Below are positions 35,420 to 46,102 of a stretch of DNA of 64,000 bases, piece after piece. The stretch covers positions 21,093,501 to 21,157,500 of the forward strand of contig JALIGW010000013.1 in the NCBI GenBank assembly GCA_023053685.1, written 5' to 3'. Numbering within the stretch: position 1 is the first letter of the stretch; the number at the start of each line of letters is the position of its first letter. Source of the stretch: Diadophis punctatus similis. Lineage: Eukaryota; Chordata; Lepidosauria; Squamata; Dipsadidae. The notes under the pieces were generated by a model. The model was given only the letters and a program-made list of their open reading frames with translations. It did no database searches and was not told where the DNA came from. A program made the translations under genes and the position numbers.

Positions 35420-36345
35420 CAACTTTATTGTAACCTATGAACCTATGAACAAATTGTATGCTGCAAACAAGCTGTAAATAAGAAATTAGAAACAAATTAG
35501 TTTAGTGACTTCTGGATTGGTGAATTTACATGAAAACAAGGACTATAATAAGAAATTCATTCTTGCTGTTAGCCACAGTAAGTACCATATCAGTGTGATT
35601 TATTGCAAATCATAAAGAAAATATACTTCATACCAAAATAAGGCAGTACCATAATTATATACCTATGAAGGAAAAATTAAATAGGTTAAATTTGTGTTTT
35701 CCTTTTGGCCACCCAGTCACATGTTAGAATAACTTCTCTTTCTACTAATCCCATGAGCCTAGGTAAGGATTTTAAAATAAACATAATTGAAAGATTGACA
35801 CCTTTTATAATGAGTATGTCTCATTTTCTTTTAAACAAAATACTTTGTAAGAAATTATCAATCCAAACCACCTGCTTTCACCCCCAACATTTATAATCCC
35901 CATTCTGCTCTCAGAATTGGGCACGATAGATGAGAACAGTAACAACCGAAGTCCCAACAAATCTAAAGGATGCTGTCTTACCTTTACAAAGGGATGTTTG
36001 CCTAAGAAAGAAAACTAACCAATTAATATCTATCTACCAGTATATATAACTAGAACTTTTGTGTCTGAAAGCTTTAACGAAATGTGGCACTGCAGGGCAA
36101 AACCTTTTGAGCCAAGGTACCTCAAATGGTCTAATTTACAGGATGTGTCCTAAACCAGGGACCCATAACTCTTGTGGAACTGAAATTTGGCATTTTTTAT
36201 AAAACATTTTATGACAAAAAAGTTATCATAAAACATTTCCTGTGTTCAACTCCTGATGTTTGACTGTGCTATACAGTTCAACATGGACTACTTTCAAGGC
36301 AGATACACATCTGAATATCTCCCTGAATTTTTAAGAACTTTTCAA
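35420..36345. other. Unique DNA, nothing recognised
   Basis: No gene or element identified. Confidence 0.35.
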
Positions 36346-36356
36346 GTACATTAGAA

Positions 36357-36492
36357 CAGTGTTTCCCAACCTTGGCAAGTTGAAGATGTCTGGACTTCAA
36401 CTCCCAGAATTCCCCAGCCAGCGAATGCTGGCTGGGGAATTCTGGGAGTTGAAGTCCAGACATCTTCAACTTGCCAAGGTTGGGAAACACTG
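36357..36492. mobile_element. Perfect palindromic MITE, 136 bp
   Basis: Two 66-base arms are exact reverse complements with a four-base centre (GAAT). The ends are CAGTGTTTCCCAACC and its complement, and the core holds CTCCCAGAATTCCCCAGCC. A perfect 8-bp duplication, CATTAGAA, flanks it (36349-36356 and 36493-36500), so it is a hAT-type MITE. Transcription in either direction would give a long perfect hairpin. ORFs predicted on both strands share the same peptide only because of the palindrome. Confidence 0.96.
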
Positions 36493-36864
36493 CATTAGAA
36501 GCTCTGCCATTGTTGAAGGCATTGAGGAATCTGGTAAGGAAGTATCTCTGAAACCATCACCCAAGAAGTCATGGATTGTCTAGTAAGTATTATATTTTTA
36601 TGCCACTGCTGAGGTTATCAAATTTCATTTTAAATGCTGCAGATGCCCAGAGAAGTATAGTAGATTCTGATAGGAAAATCTTATAGAGCAGTAAATTCTG
36701 ATAGCAAAAAACATTGTAGTACACGGGGAGGGGGAAATGAACTAGGACACAATAGTGGAAATATGAGTTTAAATACCTGATTCCTATGCAGCTTATTTGA
36801 CCCACGTGAAAGAAATACTTTTGCTCAACATAACCCATCTAAGAGATTGTCGAGCGTCTGAAGA

Positions 36865-36950
36865 ATTGTTTAAAGTCTGTCACTGTAGTGTTGTAAACTG
36901 CCCAGAATCATTTGATTGTGAGATGGGCAATATATAAATTTAATAAATAC
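36865..36950 (+). mobile_element. L2-like 3' tail remnant
   Basis: GTAAACTGCCCAGAATCATT and GGGCAATATATAAATTTAAT resemble an old L2 or L2-tailed SINE 3' end with an AATAAATA terminus. It directly abuts the 92-bp duplicated sequence. Confidence 0.5.
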
Positions 36951-36951
36951 A

Positions 36952-37043
36952 TAAGCATCATTCTGTTCATTAGGTCAAATCCCAGCTACAATTATAATAC
37001 TGCTGCCTTCATTAGAGTGTTAATTATTTGAAGCTTTTTGCAA
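36952..37043 (-). repeat. 92-bp inverted duplicate, left copy
   Basis: The complement of this segment matches 39064-39155 over 92 bases without gaps, with 7 differences. The last 37 bases (TAGCTGGGATTTGACCTAAT onwards) are identical. It is not a recognised transposon end. Confidence 0.9.
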
Positions 37044-37112
37044 TGTGCAGATAGGTTAACAATGCAAATTGCAAAGCTGGTAGAGAAATGAAAGAATTCT
37101 GATGTTCTAGGA

Positions 37113-37537
37113 CAGTGATGGCGAACCTATGGCACGCGTGCCACAGGTGGCACGCGGAGCCATATCTGCCGGCACGCGAGCTGTTGCCTAGCTTAGATCC
37201 AGCGTGCATGTGCACGCCGGCCAGCTGATTTTTGGCTCACATGGAGGCTCTGAGAGGGCATTTTCAGCTTCTGGAGGGCCTCCGGGGGGACAGGGGAGGG
37301 CGTTTTGGAGCCTGGGGAACCTCTGGAGCCTGGGGAGGGCGAAAATCGGGCCTACCGGGCCCACTAGAAGTTGGGAAAAGGGTCATTTCCGGCCTCCAGA
37401 GGGCCTCCGGGGGGGGCGGGGGAGGTCGTTTTCGCCCTCCCTGGGCATTGAATTATGGGTGTGGGCACTCGCGCATGTGCGATAGCGCGCGTGCATGCAG
37501 TTTCGGCACCCGAGGAAAAAAAGGTTCGCCATCACTG
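37113..37537 (+). mobile_element. Non-autonomous hAT element, GATGGCGAACC family, 425 bp
   Basis: Termini CAGTGATGGCGAACCTATGG and AAGGTTCGCCATCACTG, with a perfect 8-bp duplication, TTCTAGGA, at 37105-37112 and 37538-37545. It carries the GGCACGCGTGCC palindrome and a GC-rich core with CCAGAGGGCCTCCGG motifs. It is the longer sister of the copy at 11298, and a truncated relative lies at 48288. Confidence 0.95.
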
Positions 37538-37979
37538 TTCTAGGAAATGTTGATATCTTTTTTTTTAAAGAGGATTGGCACATCAACAAAGTTGAGCATG
37601 GTGTAGGCAACATTTTCAGGCCAAGACTGAATATCATATGGATGATGAGTCAGAGGATACTTACATACTTACAGGTACTTACAGACTAAGTACAGCATCT
37701 GCTCTCCAATGCTGATGTTGATGCAGCCAAGATTTAGTCAGTAAATGTGATAATCCTTAAGGTGCCAGGAAATCTTTTGTTTTTGGCTACAAGCAAATAA
37801 CACGGTTATCATTTTAGAATGTATCCATGAACTAATGGGATTCTTGATGGAAGACAATGATGCAAGTTGCTAGAACTCTGCTAAGGGCCATGTTCCAAGC
37901 ACCATTTTCATACTCCACTTGCCTTGTGTGTATTTTATTTACCTGGCATTGAAAACAAAAAGATGAGACTTCATTGAAA

Positions 37980-39063
37980 TAATCATAAAACTATTTTTCC
38001 TATACTAACGACAGCTTTGGGGCATGTTTCTATGGAAACCACTTTCCTTATGTGCTTTTCTATAGTTAAAGGTCTCACATGGACTTTCTTTCTATGTATT
38101 GCCTGTATAAACTGCAGAATCTGTACAGTGATCTCTAACACAGATCAGCTGAGTCTCCTGAAATGTGTCAGAAAACATTATCAGGAGACAAACACCCGTT
38201 ATTGCAGATTCCCATAAATTTATAGCTAATCAGGTCCTTAGTGGCAAGTTGGCAACTGAACTATAAGCACTGCATGAGGGGTTTTTATTATTATAGAGGT
38301 CATTTTCTTATCCTAAGCGGCAAAGCAATTGTAGCTATGAATTAACCTATTTTACAAGATTAAATGTATTTCTGTGTTGAATAATTTAAAGAGAGCACAT
38401 GGTCTGTCTCCTACTATTTAGCTGAAAAATAGCCTAAACTTTGTTGGCAGAAACTCAGTGGGAATATAATCTGATTCTGATCATGCAATTAAAATGTAAC
38501 CCATAATAGCTGTTAATCTTCAATTAAACCATTTATTAGAAAAATATGGTAAAACATTGTTAAAAATTAAAAATGAGTTACCAAAATAATTCCATGCATA
38601 ATGTTTCAAGTTTACCATTTTCTCATTTTTAAAAATGGATTTGGTTTATTTATGTAACCTTTTCAAATTTATGCACATATGTCATAATATATTTAATAAT
38701 TTGGATTCTAGCCAGGCGACGGAAACAGAAAAACAGGACATTTCAAGGAATGGTTCTTGTCTGGTAAATGTTTCAGCTAGTATAGGCTAACTTTAGCTAT
38801 TAGGTACACAAAACTTGCTAATGAACGTGCCACCCAATTAAATAAGTTTTATGGACTATTTAGTTGCCTTTAGCTGATAATATTGTCCAATACATATAAA
38901 CTGATTTGTAGCTTTACCAAAACCTGAATATCAAATCTTTTGTAAAATACTTTTGTTTAAAGCAAAGTATTTAATTTCTTTTTACGTTTTGTTTTGCACG
39001 AACATAAGAAAAGCAAAGAGGTCCCTTTAAAGGATGTCTTTGATTATTGATTAAAGTTTTCCT
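37980..39063. promoter_or_regulatory. Candidate cluster of conserved non-coding DNA
   Basis: About 1 kb of complex AT-rich DNA without transposons, with many homeodomain-type cores (TAGCTAATCAGG, GCAATTAAAATG, CCCAATTAAATAAG, CTTCAATTAAACC). It lies between the two arms of the 92-bp inverted duplicate. A regulatory role is inferred from character only. Confidence 0.25.
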
Positions 39064-39155
39064 TTACAAAAAGCCTCAATTAATTAACATTCTAATTAAG
39101 GCAGCAGTATTATAGTTTTAGCTGGGATTTGACCTAATGAACAGAATGATGCTTA
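39064..39155 (+). repeat. 92-bp inverted duplicate, right copy
   Basis: Inverted partner of 36952-37043. Sequence in common includes TTAACA, AAGGCAGCAGTATTATA and GCTGGGATTTGACCTAATGA. It contains TAATTAA cores. Nothing around it marks a transposon boundary. Confidence 0.9.
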
Positions 39156-39159
39156 AATT

Positions 39160-40175
39160 CAGGTAGATATTTACAGTAAGAGTTCAATCTTCTGCGCACT
39201 TTTATAATCAAATAATCAACACTGAACATACTGTCCAGCTGACAGCTCTGTTGCCTTAATATAATAAAACTAAAAATATGCTATTGATTCTACCACTTCT
39301 CTGCCACAAGGGTAGAGATGGTGAGCCATGAGAAGTTTGCAGTATTTCTCCTGTAAAAGAGCAGAGGAAGGTCGTGACAGTAAGATATGTAAAGGCCAAC
39401 CGTAGTTGAATAGGCCAGGAAATAAATCTAGGCTGCCATATTTCTTGGATTATTTTTGGTAAAAACTGGGAAGTCAGTTCAAATTGTATACAGCTCAGTA
39501 TCTTTGGATTTTTAGTTTGAGACCAACCAAGGATGCATAAAATGGTCTGGAAAAGGCCATATGAAAGGAACTTTTGTTTAAGGGATTTCTTTCAAGTCAA
39601 TTTGAAAATATCAATTAAAAAAGAAGAGTAGAACAGCTTATAAACAAAAATTTAAACATTACTAACCAAACTCGCCTCTACTCAGATCAGCACTGCTTCT
39701 AACTGCATTTCAAACGCATTTGCCCCTATTAAATATAGAATTAAGGAATTTGAGTTAAACAGATTTCAGCAGACAAAAGTTGGAACATAGACCAATAACT
39801 GCTCAAATTACTAGTTGCACTAAATCCTTTGCCTGATAAATGCCTGGTTTTTAAACTTCCAATTGAGAGAATCTTTTCACGTTCCTCTCTCAGGCAGCTC
39901 AATGGAGATTGCACTTGTCCTTGTTTTGCTGGAGAAACAATCTTTAACATACCCTATGTTTTGTCATGTTGGCAAGATTTACATCAACTCAATATTTACA
40001 GTGCTAGAACATCATATGTAGATTTTTAATTCAGGCTGTAATTCTTTCCTTCAGGTATTTCTTCTGGGCAAAAACAGGCCAGCAGCAGATAATTGTAGCT
40101 AGTCTCCTTTCATTTAGTAGATCCAGTTAATGGTAGAAATCTTTGCCAATATAGGGCCATGTACAGTACTATCAC
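39160..40175. other. Unique DNA, nothing recognised
   Basis: No gene or element recognised. Overlapping ORFs on both strands at 39741-40029 are not supported by domains. Confidence 0.35.
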
Positions 40176-40184
40176 TATGTAAAC

Positions 40185-40441
40185 CAGTGGTTCTCAACCT
40201 TCCTAATGCCGCGCCCCGCGCCCACTCCCCCACCGCGCCCCACCCTGACGCAGCGCCCACCGCTGCGACCCCCGATGCCACCATTTGGGTTCTTTTACCC
40301 TTTGCGCATGAGCAAAGCGTTCTGCGCATGCGCAGAGGGCAAAAGAACCCAAATGGTGGTGTCCGGGAGAAGTCTCCCGACCCCTGTGAAAGGACGGTTC
40401 GACCACCAAAAGGGTCGCGACCCCCAGGTTGAGAACCACTG
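40185..40441. mobile_element. hAT MITE with SPIN-like termini
   Basis: It starts CAGTGGTTCTCAACCTTCCT and ends with the complement of CAGTGGTTCTCAACCTGGGG. A perfect 8-bp duplication, ATGTAAAC, lies at 40177-40184 and 40442-40449. The ends, the AATGCCGCG motif and the GGGTCGCGACCCC motif match my memory of the SPIN hAT group known from tetrapods. An interior palindrome surrounds GCGCATGAGC/GCGCATGCGC, flanked by inverted CATTTGGGTTCTTTT. No transposase. Confidence 0.9.
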
Positions 40442-40449
40442 ATGTAAAC

Positions 40450-41470
40450 CCTGCCCACACAGTGGTATCACAACACAGGGCTATAAAGAGAAGCTCGACC
40501 TGCATCACTCTATTATGCCAACACGTATTCAAAAGTGTTTTAGAAGTTTAAAAATTAGGCAATGATACCAATTCATTTATCATAGCATAACCAAAGCAGT
40601 GGAAAAGATGTTGCTTTTGAAATGATTCAGAATGTTATCTTCAGTGTCTGAAACTACTTCTAACATAGCTTGGGCTGCCTTTGTAAAAATATTGCAGGGA
40701 AAAAAAGAAGAATGGGCTTTGTCACATATATTATACACTAGATCAGTGTTTCTGTAGCTCAGCAACTATAAAACATGAAAAATTCAACTCCCACAATTCT
40801 GGAAGTTGAAGTCCACACATCTGAAAAGGTTTCTCATCTTAAAAAATGTGGTACAAAATAATATTTATGCACACTACCATGCAACTTTGATTCAAGGATT
40901 GTGAGTGGCCTTCAAAAGCCTTAAGTATGGCTTCCAGGGTTCCTTCAAAAGTTGTTTCCAAATTATAACTCTCAATTTGATAATCCATGACACCTTTGGG
41001 TTCTCATTTAGGAATATTTGCTTCCTATAATTCTCAAAGCCTTCAACAATGATAGAGCTTCCAATGTACTTGAAAAGTTCTTTAAAATTCTTTAAAAATG
41101 CAAGAGATATTCACAGATGTATCTGCCTGAAAGTAGTCCACATTGACCTACCGGTATATAGCCCATTCAAACTTCAGGAGTTGAACACAGGAAATGTTTT
41201 ATGTATTGTATTGTTGTACTTTGTCATAAAATGTGCCAAATTTATTTATTATTATTATGTGTTTATAAAATGTGCCAAATTTTAATTCCACAGGAATTGT
41301 GAGCCCCAGATTTTGGATGCATTCTATAAGTTTCCTCATTGGGTCAAAAATTGTTACCCTATTATGCACTGTTTTGCCCAGTTAAAGGTTATAGGAACAA
41401 AACTTAGTAATATATACTGTAGATATTACAGAAAAGGTCAAATTATATGCACCTTAATTATACTAATATA
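40450..41470. other. Mostly unique DNA with one decayed MITE
   Basis: A worn copy of the CTCCCAGAATTC palindromic MITE lies at about 40745-40835 (CAGTGTTTC, CAACTCCCACAATTCTGG, GAAGTCCACACATCT). Two near-identical TAAAATGTGCCAAATTTTA-type stretches lie around 41228 and 41266. No gene. Confidence 0.5.
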
Positions 41471-41477
41471 ATTTAAT

Positions 41478-41981
41478 CAGGGGTGGTTTCCTAATTTTTT
41501 TTACTACCACTCTTATTTTGTGGGTGTGGCTTGCCAGCCATGTGACCAGGTGGGCGTGGGCCTCGGGAGTTTGGCAGTGGCCGGAGAAACAGGGGGCATT
41601 GCCCACCTGCAAAGCAGCCCCCCGCAGTGGGACCAGCAAGCGGGAGCAGTTCTTCTAGGAGGCTCCGTCCGGCCTGAATGCTTCTCCCCATTCGATGATC
41701 CTAGGCTCTTGCCGCCTGTTCCCCCTCCCCTCAGCAGCTTGAGAAGCCTCGAACGTGCGAAAATGCCTGGGATCATCACCGCACGTTTGTGGCTTCTCAG
41801 ACTGCTGAAGGGAGGGGAACTGAGATAGGTACTGCCGCCCATTCCCTCTCCCCTCAGCAGCTCGAGAAGCCTCAAACATGTGAAAATGCCTAGGATCATC
41901 ACCGCGCATTCGTGGCTTCTCAGACCAGTGGGCCGCTACCGGTGCTATAGAGTGGACCGCACCTATAGGAACCCACCACTG
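41478..41981 (-). mobile_element. Non-autonomous hAT element, GGTGGGTTCC family, 504 bp
   Basis: Ends CAGGGGTGGTTTCCTAA and AGGAACCCACCACTG, with a perfect 8-bp duplication, AATTTAAT, at 41470-41477 and 41982-41989. It is inverted relative to the copy at 28188. It contains a GC-rich unit of about 130 bp (GAGAAGCCTCGAACGTGCG..., then CGTTTGTGGCTTCTCAGAC) present almost twice in tandem. Confidence 0.94.
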
Positions 41982-41989
41982 AATTTAAT

Positions 41990-44230
41990 TAATCAAATTT
42001 AACTTGCCTAGTTCCACCCATTTCCTATCCTGGCACCACTCTTTTTATGATGGATGATTCTTTGGAATGTTGCCCAACCTGACTATACCTCCAAATGAAA
42101 GTGAGAACTACCTGTATTAAATTGTTTTATTACTTTTGCATACTATGATAATCAGCAATGACTTCCAGCAGTTAACATTATAAAGACATTTAAAAAGCAA
42201 TGTAAATAGAAAACTCATAAGTATCATAACCAACAGAGATTGCAACATTATCATTTTCTTTAAGTTCATTATCATCTTCCAAAAAATCAATTTTGACCAT
42301 TTTCTGGAATACCATCAGGATGGATGTCAAGCTATCTTCTGGAGGGAGACTATGTCATCATATAGTCCCAATCTCCAATCAGTTCTGGTTACAAAAGCCT
42401 GGCTGCTCAAGAGCATTAGCCTAATGCAAAATGATCCCTTTCCATATTTGTACTTCTGTGGTTTTGTATCAACTGGCTCTTTTGATGAGGTAGTAGTTTC
42501 AAACAGTCTATGTGGTTGGCACAGTGATTCCTGGTTTGGCTCCCAGGTGAAAAACGGGAATTTGCTTGGGGCTGGCTTTTCAGTATCTAGTCTTAATAGA
42601 TGCCCATCTTATTCTTCTCATATCATAAGCCAGTGGCATGACACTGTCTGAAAGTATTTAACTTATCAAGGTTTGAGCAACCAAGTCATTGGAAATAATG
42701 ATCCAAACAAACAGGTTCTACCTGCTGTATCATTTTCATCTTCCCACAAAGCTATTTTAAGCTCATTTACATACAGGCCAGCCAACTGTTTTTTTCCATA
42801 ATTTGATGCATGGAATGTCCAAATTAAACTGTTATTGACAGAGTTACCACCGTAAAGAGGAAACACAGCCAGATCCCTTCATGAAGGTACAAGATATAAA
42901 GCACATGTTAGAAATAGCGTGTACATCCAAATGGAAAAATAAGCACCAGTTGTGTACAAACTATCACATTCAATAATGTGAAGGTACAAAGTTTACAAAA
43001 CGAAGTCAGCATCTGTATCACGGGCACATAAAAAGTATAAGCAAATCATTAGCTAAAATGGCAGCCTCAGGGAGCAGATCATTTCACATCATTCTTGAAA
43101 CAGGTGACTCGTGAGAGACTGTATTTGGGTCTCAGAATAAGGAATTCTTCCTAGTCAGAAGTATATTTAGAGGAAAAGAGCTTTCTAAGTGTTTGGCTAT
43201 CTTGTAGCCATTTTGTCTATTGAATATCATGCACACAAAACTTTGAACTGAAGGGTTGGAATTCAAGCCTCCTTGTTGACACTAACGTATGTATATATCC
43301 CTTTTGTTCTTAATAAATAATCATTGTCTGACATTTGGAGTATATGCAATCTGCATACACGTCTCTTGGTATCTGAGAAATACTCATCTTATACAATTGG
43401 AACAGAAGAGTTTTCTTGTCATAGCTTATGAACAAATTGGGGATGTCCCAGGAGGGATCAAAATAGCCAAGATGGCCGCTGTACAATAAAAAAACCTCAA
43501 TACTTCTTTACATGCATCAAGCATGAAATGCATCCACAAAGAGGTGTATGGTTTTGTTTGTGTGGTCATTGGCACCATCTTGTCTTTTTTGGAAGCCTTC
43601 CTCTCCTCCCATGGATGCCTCTAGACTAAATGAAGCTTAACATGATCTTTTGGAGATAGGCTTTCATGACAATGGTGTACCACGGATGGAAACATCTCTG
43701 TTTTATTTGGTTTATGTTCTGCAATCACACAAGCACCATTTCTGTGAATATAATTGCTACTTGTTTATAATCTCACACAACTGCCACACAATAAGGAAAG
43801 CTCAATCAAATCAACATTCTAGTTGTATTGTTAGCAAATGGTGGGCCAGAAAGAAGAAGGCATCAGCACGAGTCTAACTCTTGACTCTTCCTCAATAGGA
43901 TTGTAGCATGTTTAGCTTGGATCATTATTTCCAAAAATGTTCTGAAAAAAAGCCCACTAAATAATACTAAACAATAATGTAACCTTGAAATCACTTTTAA
44001 TGTCATATTTCAGTAATACATCCATTCACTTCAGCATTATCATATTACAAAGATGATCCAGACTGGATATTGTTAGCATGCCAACATTGATACATGTCAA
44101 AAAATTATTCATTCACTTATTACATTTATATGCTGCCCATCTCACCATCAGGTGTCTTTCACAACATTATTATGAGCCTGTTGTAATCTACCTTAAGCTT
44201 TTAGCTCATATTTGGACAATTCTTAGTGTC
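41990..44230. other. Unidentified DNA, possible retrocopy remnant
   Basis: No named gene. On the minus strand at 42666-42866 a 66-codon frame reads NSLIWTFHASNYGKKQLAGL and onwards with a protein-like composition; neighbouring frames break it up. It could be an old processed pseudogene. I cannot name a parent. An L2-like tail trace lies at 44103-44150. Confidence 0.25.
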
Positions 44231-44240
44231 AATTCTAGTG

Positions 44241-45549
44241 CAGGGATTGGCGACCCGCGGCTCCAGAGCCGCATGTGGCTCTTTGGGCCCCCTGTCCCAT
44301 CACTGGCTGGCCTCGCGTTCCCCTCCCTCACCTGGCCTGAGAAGGTAAGGGTGACGGTGTGAATGGAGAAGCAGCCGGGGCTGATTCTCTGGCACAGGTT
44401 GAGGAACATAGCCACCCCGGCCGAAGCTTCCCTTCAGGCAACCCTCCTCCCCCTCTTGCGACTCCCTGGCTGGCTGTGGCGGGGCCAGGAGTGTGTGCAT
44501 GCTCGGGGAGACCCTCAGCAAAGGCGCAGCAAAGGCACGCTCAGAGGGCAGTGGCTGCTCACTTAAGGAGGGTCTTTGAATGCGGCTTCTCTCCTGCCCT
44601 AAGGATCTGGCCATTGCCTTGCCATGTCCCACCCCCCCACAGCTCTTCGGCCGAGCGGGGTGGGCATAAGCTCCAGCCCGAAGCGACAGGAAGCGAAGGC
44701 TGCCTTCGCTCCGGCGACCCTCCTCCCCCTTCTTCTCCTCTCATGCGCGGTGGGGGGGGCATGGCAAGGCAATGGCCAGATCCTTAGGGCAGGAGAGAAG
44801 CGGCCCTGTAGCTGTCTTCATGCTACATTTGCGCATAAGGAAGCCTTCACTTGCTGCCGCTTCGGGCTGGTGCTCACGCCCTCCCCGCTTGGCCAAAGAG
44901 CTGTGGGGAGGGGGGACGGGATGTGACACGGCAAGGCAATGGCTGGATCCTCAGGGCAGGAAAAAAGCCACATCAAAGACCCTCCTTAAGCGATCAGCCG
45001 CCGCCACCCGGCCTCTGTGTGCGCCTTTGCTGTGCCTTTGCTGTGCTTTGGCGCTCACTTGAGGGTTTCCCCGTGCACGCCACAGCCAGCCAGGGAGTTG
45101 TGAGAGGGAGAGGAGAGTCGCCCGAAGAGAAGCCGGGGGTAGCCTCAGCACACAGAGAGAGAAGGGGAGAGAGAGGGAGAAAGAGAGAGATGGGAGAAAG
45201 AGAGAGATGAGGGAGGGAGAGGGAGGGAGAGATGGGTGGGGAGGAAGGGAGAGATAGAGATAGAGAGAGATGGGGAAAGAGAGAAAGAAAGATGAGAGGG
45301 AGGGAGAGAGATAGGAGAGGGAGAAAGAGAGATGGAGAGAGAGAAAGAGGGGGAAAAGAGAGATACCTTTTTCTCATAGAAAAGAAAACAGAGCCACAAA
45401 ACCTGGGTAGGCGCAGCTGGGGGGGGTGTCATGTGACTCGGTGGGAGTGACATCGAGTTGGCCACGCCCACCCAGGTTTTGTGGCTCGGGTGTTTTGTTT
45501 TCTCTGGGAAACGGGTCCAAATGGCTCTTTTTAAGGTTGCCGACCCCTG
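44241..45549. mobile_element. 1.3-kb hAT element with GC-rich repeated core
   Basis: The left end is CAGGGATTGGCGACCCGCGG and the right end is AAGGTTGCCGACCCCTG. The flanks TTCTAGTG (44233-44240) and ACCTAGTG (45550-45557) match at 6 of 8. The core has a module (CTGCCCTAAGGATCTGGCC, then ATTGCCTTGCCATG) at 44595-44627, inverted at 44759-44796 and present a third time near 44931-44975. A GAGAGA-rich purine tract follows (45147-45366). No transposase domain is recognisable; ORFs across the core are GC-rich shadows. Confidence 0.85.
45147..45366. repeat. Long purine (GAGA/GGGA) tract
   Basis: About 220 bases, almost entirely A and G on the plus strand, lie inside the hAT element at 44241. ORFs giving Ser/Leu/Pro-rich or Arg/Glu-rich peptides are artefacts. 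Confidence 0.9.
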
Positions 45550-45597
45550 ACCTAGTGGCACTCTAACAACAGGTTTATCACCAAATTAGTTATATAT

Positions 45598-45779
45598 CTC
45601 ATCGGCTCAAGGTTGACTCAGCCTTCCATCCTTCCGAGGTAGGTAAAATGAGGACCCAGATTGTTGGGGGCAATATAAATATACATTGCTTACTGGTGTA
45701 AACCGCTTAGAGAGTGCTTGCACTGTGAGGCGGTATATAAATCTCACTAATAAATAATAAATAAATAAATAAGTGCTCA
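45598..45779 (+). mobile_element. tRNA-derived SINE, 5'-truncated
   Basis: It begins at CATCGGCTCAAGGTTGACTC, lacking the tRNA-like head. It keeps the GACTCAGCCTTCCATCCTTC body and the GTAAACCGCTTAGAGAGTGC tail, with AATAAATAA at the end. It is the same tail subtype as the copy at 57558. Confidence 0.85.
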
Positions 45780-45824
45780 AAGTCACCTTGAACATCAGAT
45801 GGATGGGAAATAATATTGATATTG

Positions 45825-45885
45825 ATATTAATATTTAATATCAATATTAATTATTGATGATGATATTGATGATGATGATGATGCA
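45825..45885. repeat. (GAT/AATATT)n microsatellite
   Basis: ATATTGATATTGATATTAAT passes into (GAT)n. It contains AT palindromes (ATTAATATTTAATATCAATA). Confidence 0.85.
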
Positions 45886-45886
45886 C

Positions 45887-45993
45887 GTCTTTGTATTGTG
45901 TTATCTTCTCCAGTTCTCTCTCTTCTATTTTGCTGTCTCCAGGTACTGCTATATCTATATTATTGTTGTTGTTGTTATTTCTGGCTGACTGTG

Positions 45994-45998
<5 letters not shown>
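45887..45998 (-). pseudogene. R4/Dong-like LINE fragment, minus strand
   Basis: The minus strand reads NNNNIDIAVPGDSKIEEREL and then EKITQYKD, matching a conserved C-terminal segment that I associate with R4/Dong-clade LINEs (IDIAVPGDSR..EKE..K...Y.DL). On the plus strand the same block ends TCTGGCTGACTGTGTG, directly before the AAT array; this resembles a LINE 3' end and lies in opposite polarity to the coding segment. The arrangement suggests a 5' inversion. It is a broken fragment. Confidence 0.6.
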
Positions 45999-46071
<73 letters not shown>

Positions 46072-46102
46072 GCAATAGCAATAGCAATAGCAATAATAAT
46101 AG
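45997..46102. repeat. (AAT)n(AGCAAT)n microsatellite
   Basis: About 24 AAT units are followed by four AGCAAT units and a few AAT units. It is flanked on both sides by LINE fragments. Confidence 0.97.

Noticed and set aside
42693..43938. Short shared word GGATCATTATTTCCAA on opposite strands
   Set aside because: The identity is only about 16-17 bases in AT-rich DNA with no extension, so chance is likely.
44300..45561. Overlapping ORFs of 90-140 codons in the 44-45.5 kb region
   Set aside because: Shadows of the GC-rich and GA-rich core of a hAT element; no transposase motif.
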